Positions 8,202 through 17,811 of a stretch of 47,136 bases of DNA are shown here, one piece after another. A program made the position numbers and the translations under genes. The first letter of the stretch is position 1. The number at the start of each line of letters is the position of its first letter. Origin of the DNA: CAYOFK01 sp964403185 (lineage in GTDB: Bacteria; Bacteroidota; Bacteroidia; Bacteroidales; VadinHA17); the NCBI GenBank assembly GCA_964403185.1, contig CAYOFK010000002.1:1-47136 (forward strand), in the 5' to 3' direction. The notes beneath the pieces were generated by a model that saw nothing but the letters and a program-made list of their open reading frames with translations, had not been told where the DNA came from and did no database searches.

Positions 8202-11200
8202 TCACTTACCGGCTGTTGACAAATCAGGGCAGGTACGCACATATGCAATATCCTCTGCCACATAGATCTTCCATTCCGCCTGTGTCATATTGCGTTTCAG
8301 ACTGGAGCATATGTCCCCTACAAATGCTTCGGCGGTAGTGGGCCTGATAGTGAGTCTGTTGTTTCCGGCCGCCCCGGTGATCAAATGGCCGCCGGATTTG
8401 CTGAAAGCCACGGCATAAACAGGAGGAATATCCACATCATTCACATTGATGACGATGGGTTGGATATTCCAGTCTTCGGTTAACCATATCTGCACACGGT
8501 TGTCATGACTGGCAGAAGCAAAAAATTGATCATCTGGACTGAAAGCAAGATCATAGATCCGGCCCTGCGGCCCCCTGAGGTTTTCAAGTAATGTTCTGCT
8601 TTTAATATTCCAGATCCTGATGTTGTGTTGTTCATCTCCCGAACTAAGATACACACCGCTGTTACTGAAGACGAGTGCATCAACCGCATTCCCCTGCTCT
8701 TCGAACAATACAAAGGGATTATTCCAGTCTCCCACACTCCACACCAGAATTTTTCCATTCAATGTTCCCCCGGCAATGAGTTGGCCATCAGGCGAGGCAG
8801 CAAGGGATCTTATTACCGACTCTGCCGTAAATATCTGATTCACATTTCCGGATTCAAGATCTACCTCAAACATGGCATTATCTCTGCCTGAAACCAGTAA
8901 TTTATTATCTGCCAGGAATGCCAGGCTTTTTATTTTCCCGTCTCCGGTTTTATAGACCTGCGGCCTGGTGATACTTTTCTGAATATTCCACACCTGTACA
9001 CCCAAACCGTCTGTTCCACAGGCCAGCCATTGGCCGTTGCTGCTAACCGACAGCGCATTATTGATGGGGGTATTATCAATAAGGGTTTTTGGTTGTTTTA
9101 ACTGGCCCTCACTGTCCCATTCCAATACTTTTCCATCTTTCCCGGCAGTAAAAAAGCGCGACTGACCAGGCACAACAGCTATGGAGGTAACCTCATTATC
9201 ATGGCCTGGCAGAAGAAACTGATCTTCACCTTTCAGTGTTTTTGATGCATCATACAGGCCTGCATAGATGTCGCGATTGTGCCAGGCGCCCCCATATTCA
9301 TTATGAAACTTATAAGCCTGGTAAGCCAGGAGACCTTTAAGGTCGGGATCATCATCGATTTGGAGTGACTTAACGGACATGGATTGGGCGATGGATTGCA
9401 ACCGGAGTCTGTAGGTTTCATCCCTTGCCTCTTCCGCTGCAATCCGTTGAATAGTTGCAGTATCTTTTTGTTCTATGGCAATCTTCTCCTGCAGCCTGGC
9501 CTCTTCCGCACTCGTTTCAGCAAAACCTTTTTGACGTGTTGCTTCCTTCTCATTAGCCTGGGCTACTAATTTTGCACTGTCAGCTTCCAATCTTCTCAGC
9601 CGGGCTGTGTCTGCCTGGGCAATGGCAATGCCTTTTTGTCTTGTTGCTTCCTCAGCATTTTCCACGGCCAACTTCCGCTGATCATCGGCTTCAATCCGGC
9701 GCTCTTCGGCCAGTTCCCGTTGTTTATCGGCTTCCACGCGTTGCTGAACTGCAAACAACATAAACGCCAGGGAAAGAATTGCGGCAATCCCAAGGACCAT
9801 GGCGGTGATCCGGGTGCGTTTCAAAGCCCTGCGTTGCATCCTGATTTTATTTTCCTCTTCGGCCAGGTGTTCTTTTTCGGAGGCATCCAGATACACCATG
9901 GCCCGTTCAAAAGCAGGATCATAGCGTTCGGCCCAGGTGAGTGTGGGTTGTTGTTTCCTGCGCCAGTTCAACGCCAGTTGAAGATCGGGCGGACGCCACA
10001 ATCCGGTTTCACCTTCCTGGAACATGCCGGCGGCTTCCGCCAGTCTTTGGTACATATTCACGGCCTGGGCTTCTTCCTCCACCCAGACAGACAACCGGTC
10101 CCAAACCCGTATAATGCTCTCATGCGACAAGTCCACGATGGAATCCGGTGTAAGGGGAACAGCATCTGATGGAACCAGGAATGAGCGTCCGGGTGTCCGG
10201 AAGCGGTCTGCCAACTCCATTATGTCTTCCGGTTTGACCCTGGCAATGGCTGCAAGGTGATCCACGCGGGCGGGGTGGCGGATCCCATGCTTGCCGCTCC
10301 CTTTTTCAGTAAGGGTTTTGAAAACACTCTCACAAACAGATTTACCTTCCTGGCTCAGTTCATCAAAGACTTCATTGGCATGTTCAGACAGGGCCCTTTC
10401 CATGGTTCCGACAGCCTCATAATCGCTGATTCCAACAGGCCGGCCAGGATCCCTGAACCGGGTCCAGTAATCCCAGGTTCGCATCATAGCATGTTGCAGT
10501 ACGGGTAACTGGCCGGGTTTGTCTCCCACATCATCGAGGAGTTTCCGAACCAGGTCTGCGTCTATCCCTGCGCCACCAACTTCAACCGGACCTGTAATGG
10601 CTTCCCGGTAGTCGTTTTCAGTCATCTGAGGCAACAGGTAATTGGAACTGTTGATGAGTTCCGTCAGGTCGTGGAATTGTGCACAGTCTCCGATAAAATC
10701 AGACCGCATGGTCAACACCACATATACAGGCTCATCGAATTGCCGGACCGCTTCAATAAGCAACTTCACAAAGCTTGCAGATTCACTGAAAGCGGTCTGG
10801 TCACCGGAACTTTTATGATACCTGAACAACTCTTCAAACTGGTCAACCAGGATGAGGAAATTTTTGTCTTCCCCGCCCCGGAGGTCTTTAACAGTCTCCA
10901 CCAGCCCCCTGGAATCCTGTTGAAGGGTTTCAGATATCCCATGCAATCCCTTCTTTATTTCATCCTTATTCTTTGTTGCCAGGCAGGCGGCCAATGCTTC
11001 TGCAAGATTAGCCACAGGGCTGTTGCCCGGTCTGAGGCTGACAACCTGCCATGATGACCTGGCATGAAGCATGGGTGTCAAACCGCAAAAGATCAGGGAG
11101 GATTTCCCACTTCCTGAAGCGCCCATAAGGGCGACAAATCTGTTTTGAAGGAGGCTGGACATGACTTGCTCACTCTGCCCTTTCCTGCCAAAAAACAGGT

Positions 11201-11312
11201 GGCTCTCGTTACTTGAAAATGGCCTCAGGCCCGGAAAAGGATTCAATACACCATTTTCAGGAGAAGGTCTTCCGGAGTTCTGGCTTTGATCTTTGCCCAT
11301 AGCACACCGCAT
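8202..11312 (-). CDS. Membrane-spanning STAND NTPase with C-terminal WD40 propeller
   Basis: The 1036-residue protein starts with an nSTAND1-type NTPase module: NPFPGLRPF at 24-32, Walker A GASGSGKSS at 64-72, Walker B LILVDQFEELF at 153-163 and a sensor-like TMRSDF near 201. A positively charged stretch (RRALKRTR) precedes a single membrane helix at about 503-522. Next is a long A/E/Q/R coiled coil (about 525-640) with repeated EATRQKGxA units, then seven WD40-like blades from about 700 to 1000. In this topology the NTPase would be cytoplasmic and the coil plus propeller periplasmic (inference from the positive-inside rule). STAND proteins act as ligand-triggered switches in signalling, defence or death. 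The start could also be the ATG four codons further in. It lies 128 nt after the phosphatase gene. Confidence 0.9.
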   Translation of the reverse strand: MRCAMGKDQSQNSGRPSPENGVLNPFPGLRPFSSNESHLFFGRKGQSEQVMSSLLQNRFVALMGASGSGKSSLIFCGLTPMLHARSSWQVVSLRPGNSPVANLAEALAACLATKNKDEIKKGLHGISETLQQDSRGLVETVKDLRGGEDKNFLILVDQFEELFRYHKSSGDQTAFSESASFVKLLIEAVRQFDEPVYVVLTMRSDFIGDCAQFHDLTELINSSNYLLPQMTENDYREAITGPVEVGGAGIDADLVRKLLDDVGDKPGQLPVLQHAMMRTWDYWTRFRDPGRPVGISDYEAVGTMERALSEHANEVFDELSQEGKSVCESVFKTLTEKGSGKHGIRHPARVDHLAAIARVKPEDIMELADRFRTPGRSFLVPSDAVPLTPDSIVDLSHESIIRVWDRLSVWVEEEAQAVNMYQRLAEAAGMFQEGETGLWRPPDLQLALNWRRKQQPTLTWAERYDPAFERAMVYLDASEKEHLAEEENKIRMQRRALKRTRITAMVLGIAAILSLAFMLFAVQQRVEADKQRELAEERRIEADDQRKLAVENAEEATRQKGIAIAQADTARLRRLEADSAKLVAQANEKEATRQKGFAETSAEEARLQEKIAIEQKDTATIQRIAAEEARDETYRLRLQSIAQSMSVKSLQIDDDPDLKGLLAYQAYKFHNEYGGAWHNRDIYAGLYDASKTLKGEDQFLLPGHDNEVTSIAVVPGQSRFFTAGKDGKVLEWDSEGQLKQPKTLIDNTPINNALSVSSNGQWLACGTDGLGVQVWNIQKSITRPQVYKTGDGKIKSLAFLADNKLLVSGRDNAMFEVDLESGNVNQIFTAESVIRSLAASPDGQLIAGGTLNGKILVWSVGDWNNPFVLFEEQGNAVDALVFSNSGVYLSSGDEQHNIRIWNIKSRTLLENLRGPQGRIYDLAFSPDDQFFASASHDNRVQIWLTEDWNIQPIVINVNDVDIPPVYAVAFSKSGGHLITGAAGNNRLTIRPTTAEAFVGDICSSLKRNMTQAEWKIYVAEDIAYVRTCPDLSTAGK

Positions 11313-11440
11313 TTATTTATTTCAGAAAAATTCTTTATCAGTTTCCTTTTATCACAAGTCAGGGATCAATCCGTCCTCATATTAAAAACACTCCTAATAC
11401 CCCTTCAGCCCGGACCCTCATCTCTAAGACTTGTAAAAAG

Positions 11441-13492
11441 TCATATTTTAACGCCTATCACGAGCACATCATCAACCTGTTCATTACCACCTTTCCACTC
11501 ATGGAATCTTTCTTCAAGAAGAACCTTTTGTTTATCTACCGGTTCTTTATGGATCTGCAATAAAAGGTCGCGGAATTTCCCGGTCATGAATTTCTTATTT
11601 CCGGGTCCTCCAAACTGATCTGCATAACCGTCTGAATACAGGTATAAAAGATCCCCTTTCCGGATCCTGATCTCGTGGTTGGTAAATTTTGGTATTTCCG
11701 TCCCGTAAAAAGCGCCAATGGGGAATTTGTTTCCTTTATACAGTATGATCTCGCCATCACGGATCATACACAAAGGGTTAAATGCTCCGGCATAGTTGAG
11801 CATCATATTTTTATAATCTATGGTACACAGGGCCAGGTCCATCCCGTCTTTTATGGATGCGTCATCTTTTTCTTTCAGGGTCTCAATCACCCCCTGGTTA
11901 AGTTCGTTAAGTATATCTGCAGCTTTACGGGCTTTTGCCACATTTACAGCGTAGTTGAGTCCGCTGTGCCCCACAATTGAAACAAAGGCGCCCGGCACGC
12001 CATGGCCTGTGCAATCAACCGCAGCCAGCATGACGAGGTCATCAGTTTTCTTAAACCAATAGAAATCCCCACTGACAATATCTTTGGGTAAATAAAGGAT
12101 GAATACATTTTCAAGGATTTCCCGGACATAATGGTGCCGGGGCATTATGGCCGCCTGTATGCGTTTTGCATACCGGATGCTATCCGTGATGTTCCGTTGC
12201 TGCTCCTCTATCTCATGGTAGGCCTCATTCAGTTGCTTGTTTTTTCCCATCAGTTTGTTTCGCTGCTCCTGAATGGAATCTCTCTGGGCTTCGATCTCCT
12301 CCTTTTGTTTAACCACTTCTGCCGTACGTTCCCTGACCTTATCCTCAAGATCGTTGTAAAGGACCTCAAGCTGTTCGATCATGTTATTGAATTGAGTTGA
12401 AAGAGTGGTGATCTCATTATTTCCCAATACTTCTGCCCGCTCTGACAGGCGGCCATCGGAAATGCGATCTACGCTGTTTACAAGTCTTTTTATGGGATCT
12501 GTAATGATCCTTGTTTTCCTGTACACCAGGGCAGTTACCACAGCGAGTGTGCTACCCAGCACGATCAGGAATTTAAAAAATTCCCTTTTCAGCAGTTTTC
12601 GTTCATCAGACCGGTCAGAAACCACCCTGATTACGGCGCCTTTATACAGGTCGGTGCCCTCTCTGTGCAGGTAGGTGTACTGGTACTGCAACCACGTATT
12701 GCCAACGTGCTCATTCAGGATCCTGGAGCCGCGTTTTTCAAACAGCTCCTCAAGGAGACCTCTGTGTTCTTCTTTTGTTTCGGCGTTCTTGTTGAAAGAA
12801 AAGATAGTCTCATCGGCCATGACAAACAATTCCACATCAACAATATTTTTATTACTCCTTGTAATGTCCGATTTTTTTTCCTGGATAAAATCAAGAAAAT
12901 CCTCGGCTTCCCTGGAATAGAATCCCAGTTCGATGATGTAGTTGCCATCAATGGTTGGCTGATAAGAGAACTTTTTCATTCTTTTGGTTTCCGCTTCAAT
13001 GCCAAAACGTTCGTCGTAAAACTTTCCATATAAAAAAACATCCAGCAACATGGTGCGGTGTTCTTCGCCAAAAGCAAAAAGATTCAGGCCAATGTCTTCC
13101 TTAAAGGTGCTGTTCACCACAATGCCCTCACGGCTGACCACATAAATATCTTCCATGTCGGGATCCATATCGAGAGATTCACGGATTGCCTCCAGATCAG
13201 CGGTTTCAATATTTTGTGTATTTCTGAATATATCATTCACCAGATCTCCGCTGAGCGCTTCCATTCGTTGGCTGATATTTTCTGAAAGTATCTCAAAAGC
13301 AGCATCCAGCATTTCCATCATCCGCACCAGTTCTTCGGAGATAATGGCATGTTTTTCTTCAATAGCATCTGTTAAGATGGACTTTTTCTGGATGTAGTTT
13401 ATCCCTGCCAGTATCAATAACGCGATCAATGCCGGGAAAATGACATTGAGAATGAGTTGTTTGAATATGGTGGTGGTTCTTTTATTTGGCAT
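11441..13492 (-). CDS. Membrane sensor SpoIIE-type PP2C serine phosphatase
   Basis: The 683-residue protein has two membrane helices (about 12-34 and 305-324) enclosing a periplasmic sensor region of about 270 residues, then a HAMP domain (325-378), a coiled coil (379-435) and a C-terminal SpoIIE/PP2C phosphatase domain (450-683). Metal-site motifs are intact: DIVSGDFYW (471-479), DCTGHGVPGAF (493-503) and YSDGYADQFGG (619-629). Such proteins dephosphorylate Ser/Thr of partner-switch regulators. No anti-sigma-antagonist (STAS) gene is visible nearby, so the target is unknown. It follows the MFS-like gene by 14 nt, which strongly suggests co-transcription. Confidence 0.92.
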   Translation of the reverse strand: MPNKRTTTIFKQLILNVIFPALIALLILAGINYIQKKSILTDAIEEKHAIISEELVRMMEMLDAAFEILSENISQRMEALSGDLVNDIFRNTQNIETADLEAIRESLDMDPDMEDIYVVSREGIVVNSTFKEDIGLNLFAFGEEHRTMLLDVFLYGKFYDERFGIEAETKRMKKFSYQPTIDGNYIIELGFYSREAEDFLDFIQEKKSDITRSNKNIVDVELFVMADETIFSFNKNAETKEEHRGLLEELFEKRGSRILNEHVGNTWLQYQYTYLHREGTDLYKGAVIRVVSDRSDERKLLKREFFKFLIVLGSTLAVVTALVYRKTRIITDPIKRLVNSVDRISDGRLSERAEVLGNNEITTLSTQFNNMIEQLEVLYNDLEDKVRERTAEVVKQKEEIEAQRDSIQEQRNKLMGKNKQLNEAYHEIEEQQRNITDSIRYAKRIQAAIMPRHHYVREILENVFILYLPKDIVSGDFYWFKKTDDLVMLAAVDCTGHGVPGAFVSIVGHSGLNYAVNVAKARKAADILNELNQGVIETLKEKDDASIKDGMDLALCTIDYKNMMLNYAGAFNPLCMIRDGEIILYKGNKFPIGAFYGTEIPKFTNHEIRIRKGDLLYLYSDGYADQFGGPGNKKFMTGKFRDLLLQIHKEPVDKQKVLLEERFHEWKGGNEQVDDVLVIGVKI

Positions 13493-13506
13493 ATCAGCTT
13501 TTGAGT

Positions 13507-16500
13507 TTATATATGATCCTGCTTTTTATCTTCTCCGGGATGCTCCTCCTCCGTTGCAGAGTCCATGGAATGATAAGATGACACATTTTTGCAATACAAA
13601 TACAGATTTTGAGGGTCGTCAAAAAAATGCTCCAGTACCCGGTCTCCCTTAATATGATAAATAACCGCCGGAGCCGGTGCATTTGATGGTAGTGCCAGGA
13701 CCGGATCCGTGTTATCCGCCCCAAACGAAAACGACTGAGGTCCTGAAATTTTCATCACCGGTTCCGGTCCGTCAAAAAGTCTGCATGGTCCCTGTACCAC
13801 CATAAAAGCATCAAAAGTCCGGTCCCAGATTTCCGGCTTATATTTTTCATCCTGCTCCACTGTAATTACCTTGATATCTGCTGCCATTGGGAACAGACAG
13901 TGGCCTTTAATGGATTTAAAGTGTCTGGTTCCTTTTAAGTTCAGTATCTTTTTTTCCTCCAGAACAAACGGGCGTTCCTTTGAATCTCTGAGGCTGTTTT
14001 CCAGATCCCTCCGTATATCAAAGGGGATCCTTCGCATGGTCTCTGTCAGCTTTTGTTTGTCAATATGCATGGCCAGGATTGTGGCAGTTTCCCTTAAAAC
14101 CGGATCGGGGTGGAAAATTTGGGCCAGAAGGTCGTTTGGCAATTCGGTGGTGTTGAGCTCTGAATAATTACGGAGGGCACAGACTTTGGTCCATAAACTC
14201 AGGTAGTTGTAATCCCTGTTCAGAATGGCAATTAGAAGAGCTTGGGTATTCATTCGTTCCAGGGGGAAAAAATTTTGCAGTTCCTTTAGCTTGTCTTCAT
14301 CGGATGTATCGTTCAAAACCGGCAACAAGACCGGTTTTATTTCCTCGTCTATAACCAGATCCAGTAATTCCAGGGCGAAACTCACACCTTCTGCAGAACC
14401 ATGCTCAAGATTTTTCCTGATATGAATGATTGTTTGCGATTCAAAAGTGATGGACAACAATTCATACAGGAAATCATAGCTCTCCTGCATTTCATCCTCA
14501 AGGGCTTTTATCAGCTCACCCGAAATTTCTTCCTTCCGGATACTGGCATTTGCCGAGAGGTTCCACCCAACAATTCCGACCGCCTGTTCAATGATCCGGT
14601 AGAACCTTGAACGCGATTCATCATCTGCCTGGTAGTGGGCGGTTTTCAGAGCCTTGATCACTTCCAGGACCACCGGCCTGAGATGATAATCAATTTTACC
14701 TGACAGATAAGAGGTTGCCTTTTCTCCACCAATCAGACCCATGATCCTGACAATCCGTTTTAAGGCATTGGTTTTCAGTCCGGTTTTGTAAAAGGACTGC
14801 TCCAGCATATTCAAACCATCCTCCCCCATTTCCAACAGTGCACCAAAGGCGTAGGAATAGTGATGCGGTGAGGAAAGAAGATCAATCAAAGACGGAATGA
14901 GTTCAATTGTTTTTTGATATCCGGCAATAAGAATTGCTTCATTTTTCAACCGGGGATCAGCTTCCCTGAGAAGGGCATGTATTTCCATGCTTGAAAACTC
15001 CACTGAACGGAACCTGAAAATCCGGATCACCTTTAGTTTCAGCGTTGCGTCAGGAATTTTCAGTCCGTCAGCTACTGTATTCTTTTCCCATTCACCTGAG
15101 ATTTTTTCAAATTCCCGCTGCAATTCCAGGAACCAGGCAGCGGATTTACTATTCACATCTCCCCCGGAAGTAAGGTTTTTGAAAGCATGGTAAGCATCCA
15201 GATCAAAATGATCAGCAATATGTGTGCCTGCTCCTACCTGATCTTCCGGTTTTAATGACTGAAACAGCCGGGCTATGTACCTTTCCGTTTGAAAGGGCAA
15301 CCATTTATTTAAGATTTTATAGCTGGTCCTGAAGTCTGCCAGGTCCATCCCGCCTATTACTTTGTCAGCCCAAAGTTCTTGTGCTGTCTTCGCCGTTTCG
15401 TCCACCTGGCCAGGGTCTTTAATTCCAACTAAAGATTCCCTTAAAGCGTTTTGATATAAACGGTACAATCTGAAGGCAAAAAACAACCAGATTACCACAA
15501 AGAATACCAACAGGTAGTTAAAATGTATCAGTTTCACAAACGCAAGAGCCGTCAGGCCTGTCATGATCAATCCTGCGGCCACAGCAGAGATCTCATTGAC
15601 CGTACCATCAACCCTGGCTTGTATATCATAGCGGATCTTTTTATCGAGTGACAGGTAAAGGATCTTGAATGAGGGGGCTTCAATGGAGTCCTTCAGTGAC
15701 TTTGAAAAGAGTTTTGTAAGCGCAACCAACAGAAAAAAGAAAGTGAATCCTGCAGCAGCAGTTGTGTAGCCAAAAAAACCACCAATAATGGCCGCCCCGA
15801 CAGAAAATAGCGCTATCAACACCGGGGAAATGAGAAGGCTCAATTTCAGGCCATAAGTCTTCATCAGGCGACTGAACACGAAGGTTTTAAAAAGCAGGGT
15901 AAATACCATTAATGTACCCATGAAGTATCCAAAGAACTGTGCAAATTTAGTATTCTCAGGAAACTGTGCATTGGTGACGGCCACAAATAAATAATGGACC
16001 AGGAAGGCCACAATGACTGAAAAACCGACAAAACTTGCCAGTACAAGGGTGTAGGAATCTTTAAACAAATCTGTAAACCTGTTCCTTTTTGGAGGTTCTG
16101 CAGCAACAACCTCATCCTGTGGTTCTTCTTTTTCCCTGAACCTCCGGACAATTATCAATTGAAAAAGAAAAGCCACCATAACACTCATTGCGCTGAATAA
16201 TAACAGGTCTGTAGTAGTGATCCCTGCATTTAAAATGAAAGGGATGGCATAACTGCTGATGATGATCCCCAGTATCTGACCGGCATCTACCAGACCAAAC
16301 AGCCGTTTTCCTTCCCTGAGGGAGAACAACCTGTTTGTGGTTCCCCCAAATCCAATAAGAGCCAGGATGTTTAAGGGCCCCATCATCACGAATACAACAA
16401 AAACCCAGGTTTTTAATTCAACATAGGTGAAACCCAGCCACAGGGCTACCATAATAACTGCGATGAACAGTAAGTTCCGGATAGAGAGCCTTGAAAATGA

Positions 16501-16734
16501 GAGTACAGATTGGAGGCGCGTATATACGGCTGTTAATATGATCCCCACGGATCCTGAGATCAGGAAGGCCACAGGCAGTGTTTCTTCACTGTATTCACTC
16601 AGAAAAAGAGCGTGGGCGCTAATGTCGAGTGTGCCATAAAAAATACCCAGAAACAGGGATTGACCCAAAAGAAGATTTACCCTGGCACGCTCTTCTCTTT
16701 CGACATCCAGAAATTTATAAAAGCCTGTATTCAT
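13507..16734 (-). CDS. MFS-like membrane protein fused to HEAT repeats and a degenerate cyclic-nucleotide-binding fold
   Basis: The 1075-residue protein has three parts. Residues about 20-440 are a polytopic membrane domain of roughly 12 helices resembling MFS or ATP/ADP-carrier-like (Npt-type) proteins. About 480-900 is a soluble helical region with HEAT-like repeats (for example LIDLLSSPHHYSYAFGALLE). The last 130 residues look like a cyclic-nucleotide-binding beta-roll, but I do not see the canonical phosphate-binding cassette. Members of this architecture are scattered through Bacteroidota without known function. It is the first gene of the six-gene minus-strand run and is followed by the phosphatase after 14 nt. 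A transport or transport-like sensor role is inferred only. Confidence 0.78.
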   Translation of the reverse strand: MNTGFYKFLDVEREERARVNLLLGQSLFLGIFYGTLDISAHALFLSEYSEETLPVAFLISGSVGIILTAVYTRLQSVLSFSRLSIRNLLFIAVIMVALWLGFTYVELKTWVFVVFVMMGPLNILALIGFGGTTNRLFSLREGKRLFGLVDAGQILGIIISSYAIPFILNAGITTTDLLLFSAMSVMVAFLFQLIIVRRFREKEEPQDEVVAAEPPKRNRFTDLFKDSYTLVLASFVGFSVIVAFLVHYLFVAVTNAQFPENTKFAQFFGYFMGTLMVFTLLFKTFVFSRLMKTYGLKLSLLISPVLIALFSVGAAIIGGFFGYTTAAAGFTFFFLLVALTKLFSKSLKDSIEAPSFKILYLSLDKKIRYDIQARVDGTVNEISAVAAGLIMTGLTALAFVKLIHFNYLLVFFVVIWLFFAFRLYRLYQNALRESLVGIKDPGQVDETAKTAQELWADKVIGGMDLADFRTSYKILNKWLPFQTERYIARLFQSLKPEDQVGAGTHIADHFDLDAYHAFKNLTSGGDVNSKSAAWFLELQREFEKISGEWEKNTVADGLKIPDATLKLKVIRIFRFRSVEFSSMEIHALLREADPRLKNEAILIAGYQKTIELIPSLIDLLSSPHHYSYAFGALLEMGEDGLNMLEQSFYKTGLKTNALKRIVRIMGLIGGEKATSYLSGKIDYHLRPVVLEVIKALKTAHYQADDESRSRFYRIIEQAVGIVGWNLSANASIRKEEISGELIKALEDEMQESYDFLYELLSITFESQTIIHIRKNLEHGSAEGVSFALELLDLVIDEEIKPVLLPVLNDTSDEDKLKELQNFFPLERMNTQALLIAILNRDYNYLSLWTKVCALRNYSELNTTELPNDLLAQIFHPDPVLRETATILAMHIDKQKLTETMRRIPFDIRRDLENSLRDSKERPFVLEEKKILNLKGTRHFKSIKGHCLFPMAADIKVITVEQDEKYKPEIWDRTFDAFMVVQGPCRLFDGPEPVMKISGPQSFSFGADNTDPVLALPSNAPAPAVIYHIKGDRVLEHFFDDPQNLYLYCKNVSSYHSMDSATEEEHPGEDKKQDHI

Positions 16735-17019
16735 TTAACAAACTGAGATTTTCTTTATCCCGGAAATCTTAATAAGATGGTTCACTATCAAACCCGCTTT
16801 ATAATTAAACTCAGATTTGCATTTTGATCACTCAATCCTGTGAATAGTAAGTAATATTACAAAAAAAGCTCATGCCTTGGTCCGAAATGTCACTTTATTT
16901 AACGCTTTGAAGTGAAATGAACTGAGAGGCTGTCATAAAATTATAAAATCTTTCACCCCAATAATCAGAGATTCAGATTCGGTTTTGGCTTTATTGTGAT
17001 ATAATCTTTATATTTAACC

Positions 17020-17811
17020 ATGTTTGATTTTGGCGATCAGGTCAGTAAGAAGATCAGTTGGCGGCGTGAGGTTGTTTTTCTTATACTGGCCGGTCTTTTT
17101 CTGGGCACACTGGGGATCCTGAATATCCTGGGAATATCCCGTCAGATAGACTTGTCCTTTAGTTTGTTTGGCAAAGAAGTTCCTTTCATTGTTTTCGTTG
17201 GTGTATTACCCTATCCCATTACTTTCTTATGTACAGATTTTATCAGCGAACTCTATGGTAAACGCCGGGCAAACATTGTGGTTTGGGTTGGATTGCTGTT
17301 GAACATCTGGGTGTTGTTTATTTTATGGCTGGGCGGAATACTGCCACCCAGGCCTGAGCTTATGGAAGACGGTTTACCGGCCCTGGGAGATGCTCAAAGA
17401 ACTTTTTTTCAGATCCGTAAATGGACCTTTGGGGCGACCATGGCCTCCATGATCGCGTATCTTACGGCTCAGTTTGTAGATGTCCATCTGTTTCATTTTA
17501 TACGCAGGCTGACCAAAGGAAAAATGCTTTGGTTGCGAAACAATGGTTCTACCCTGACCTCTCAGATGGTTGATTCTGTTGCTGTAGTCACCATCACATA
17601 CTTCTATGCCAGGGATGCCATTCACATCAATCCCGGGTCTACAGCGGTCCATGGCCTGATCATTCTGATCCTTTCGAACTATGTATATAAAATGATTTCA
17701 GCCCTGCTGGATACCCTTCCATTTTATATCGGGGTGAAGTATTTGAGCCGGTACCTGCAATTGGATTCCAGTAAAGAATTCCAGGAATCTGTCGCTTCAG
17801 ATGAGCAGTGA
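17020..17811 (+). CDS. yhhQ: Queuosine precursor transporter (VUT/YhhQ family)
   Basis: The 263-residue protein has about six membrane helices and the hallmark region PITFLCTDFISELYGKRRAN, characteristic of the vitamin-uptake-like YhhQ family that imports queuosine precursors such as preQ0/preQ1. A second family segment, TSQMVDSVAVVTITYF, lies in the C-terminal half. The gene stands alone on the plus strand between two minus-strand blocks, and its last 15 nt overlap the 3' end of the convergent shikimate kinase gene. I found no preQ1 riboswitch-like fold in the 285 nt upstream. Confidence 0.9.
   Translation: MFDFGDQVSKKISWRREVVFLILAGLFLGTLGILNILGISRQIDLSFSLFGKEVPFIVFVGVLPYPITFLCTDFISELYGKRRANIVVWVGLLLNIWVLFILWLGGILPPRPELMEDGLPALGDAQRTFFQIRKWTFGATMASMIAYLTAQFVDVHLFHFIRRLTKGKMLWLRNNGSTLTSQMVDSVAVVTITYFYARDAIHINPGSTAVHGLIILILSNYVYKMISALLDTLPFYIGVKYLSRYLQLDSSKEFQESVASDEQ

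Noticed and set aside
16927..16940. GAGGCTGTCATAAAA-like sequence resembling an insertion-sequence end
   Set aside because: No matching inverted partner or transposase is found nearby; a single short match is not enough.
16735..17019. Possible preQ1 riboswitch before the queuosine-precursor transporter
   Set aside because: I found no preQ1-I or preQ1-II type stem-loop with the adenosine-rich tail in this AT-rich stretch.
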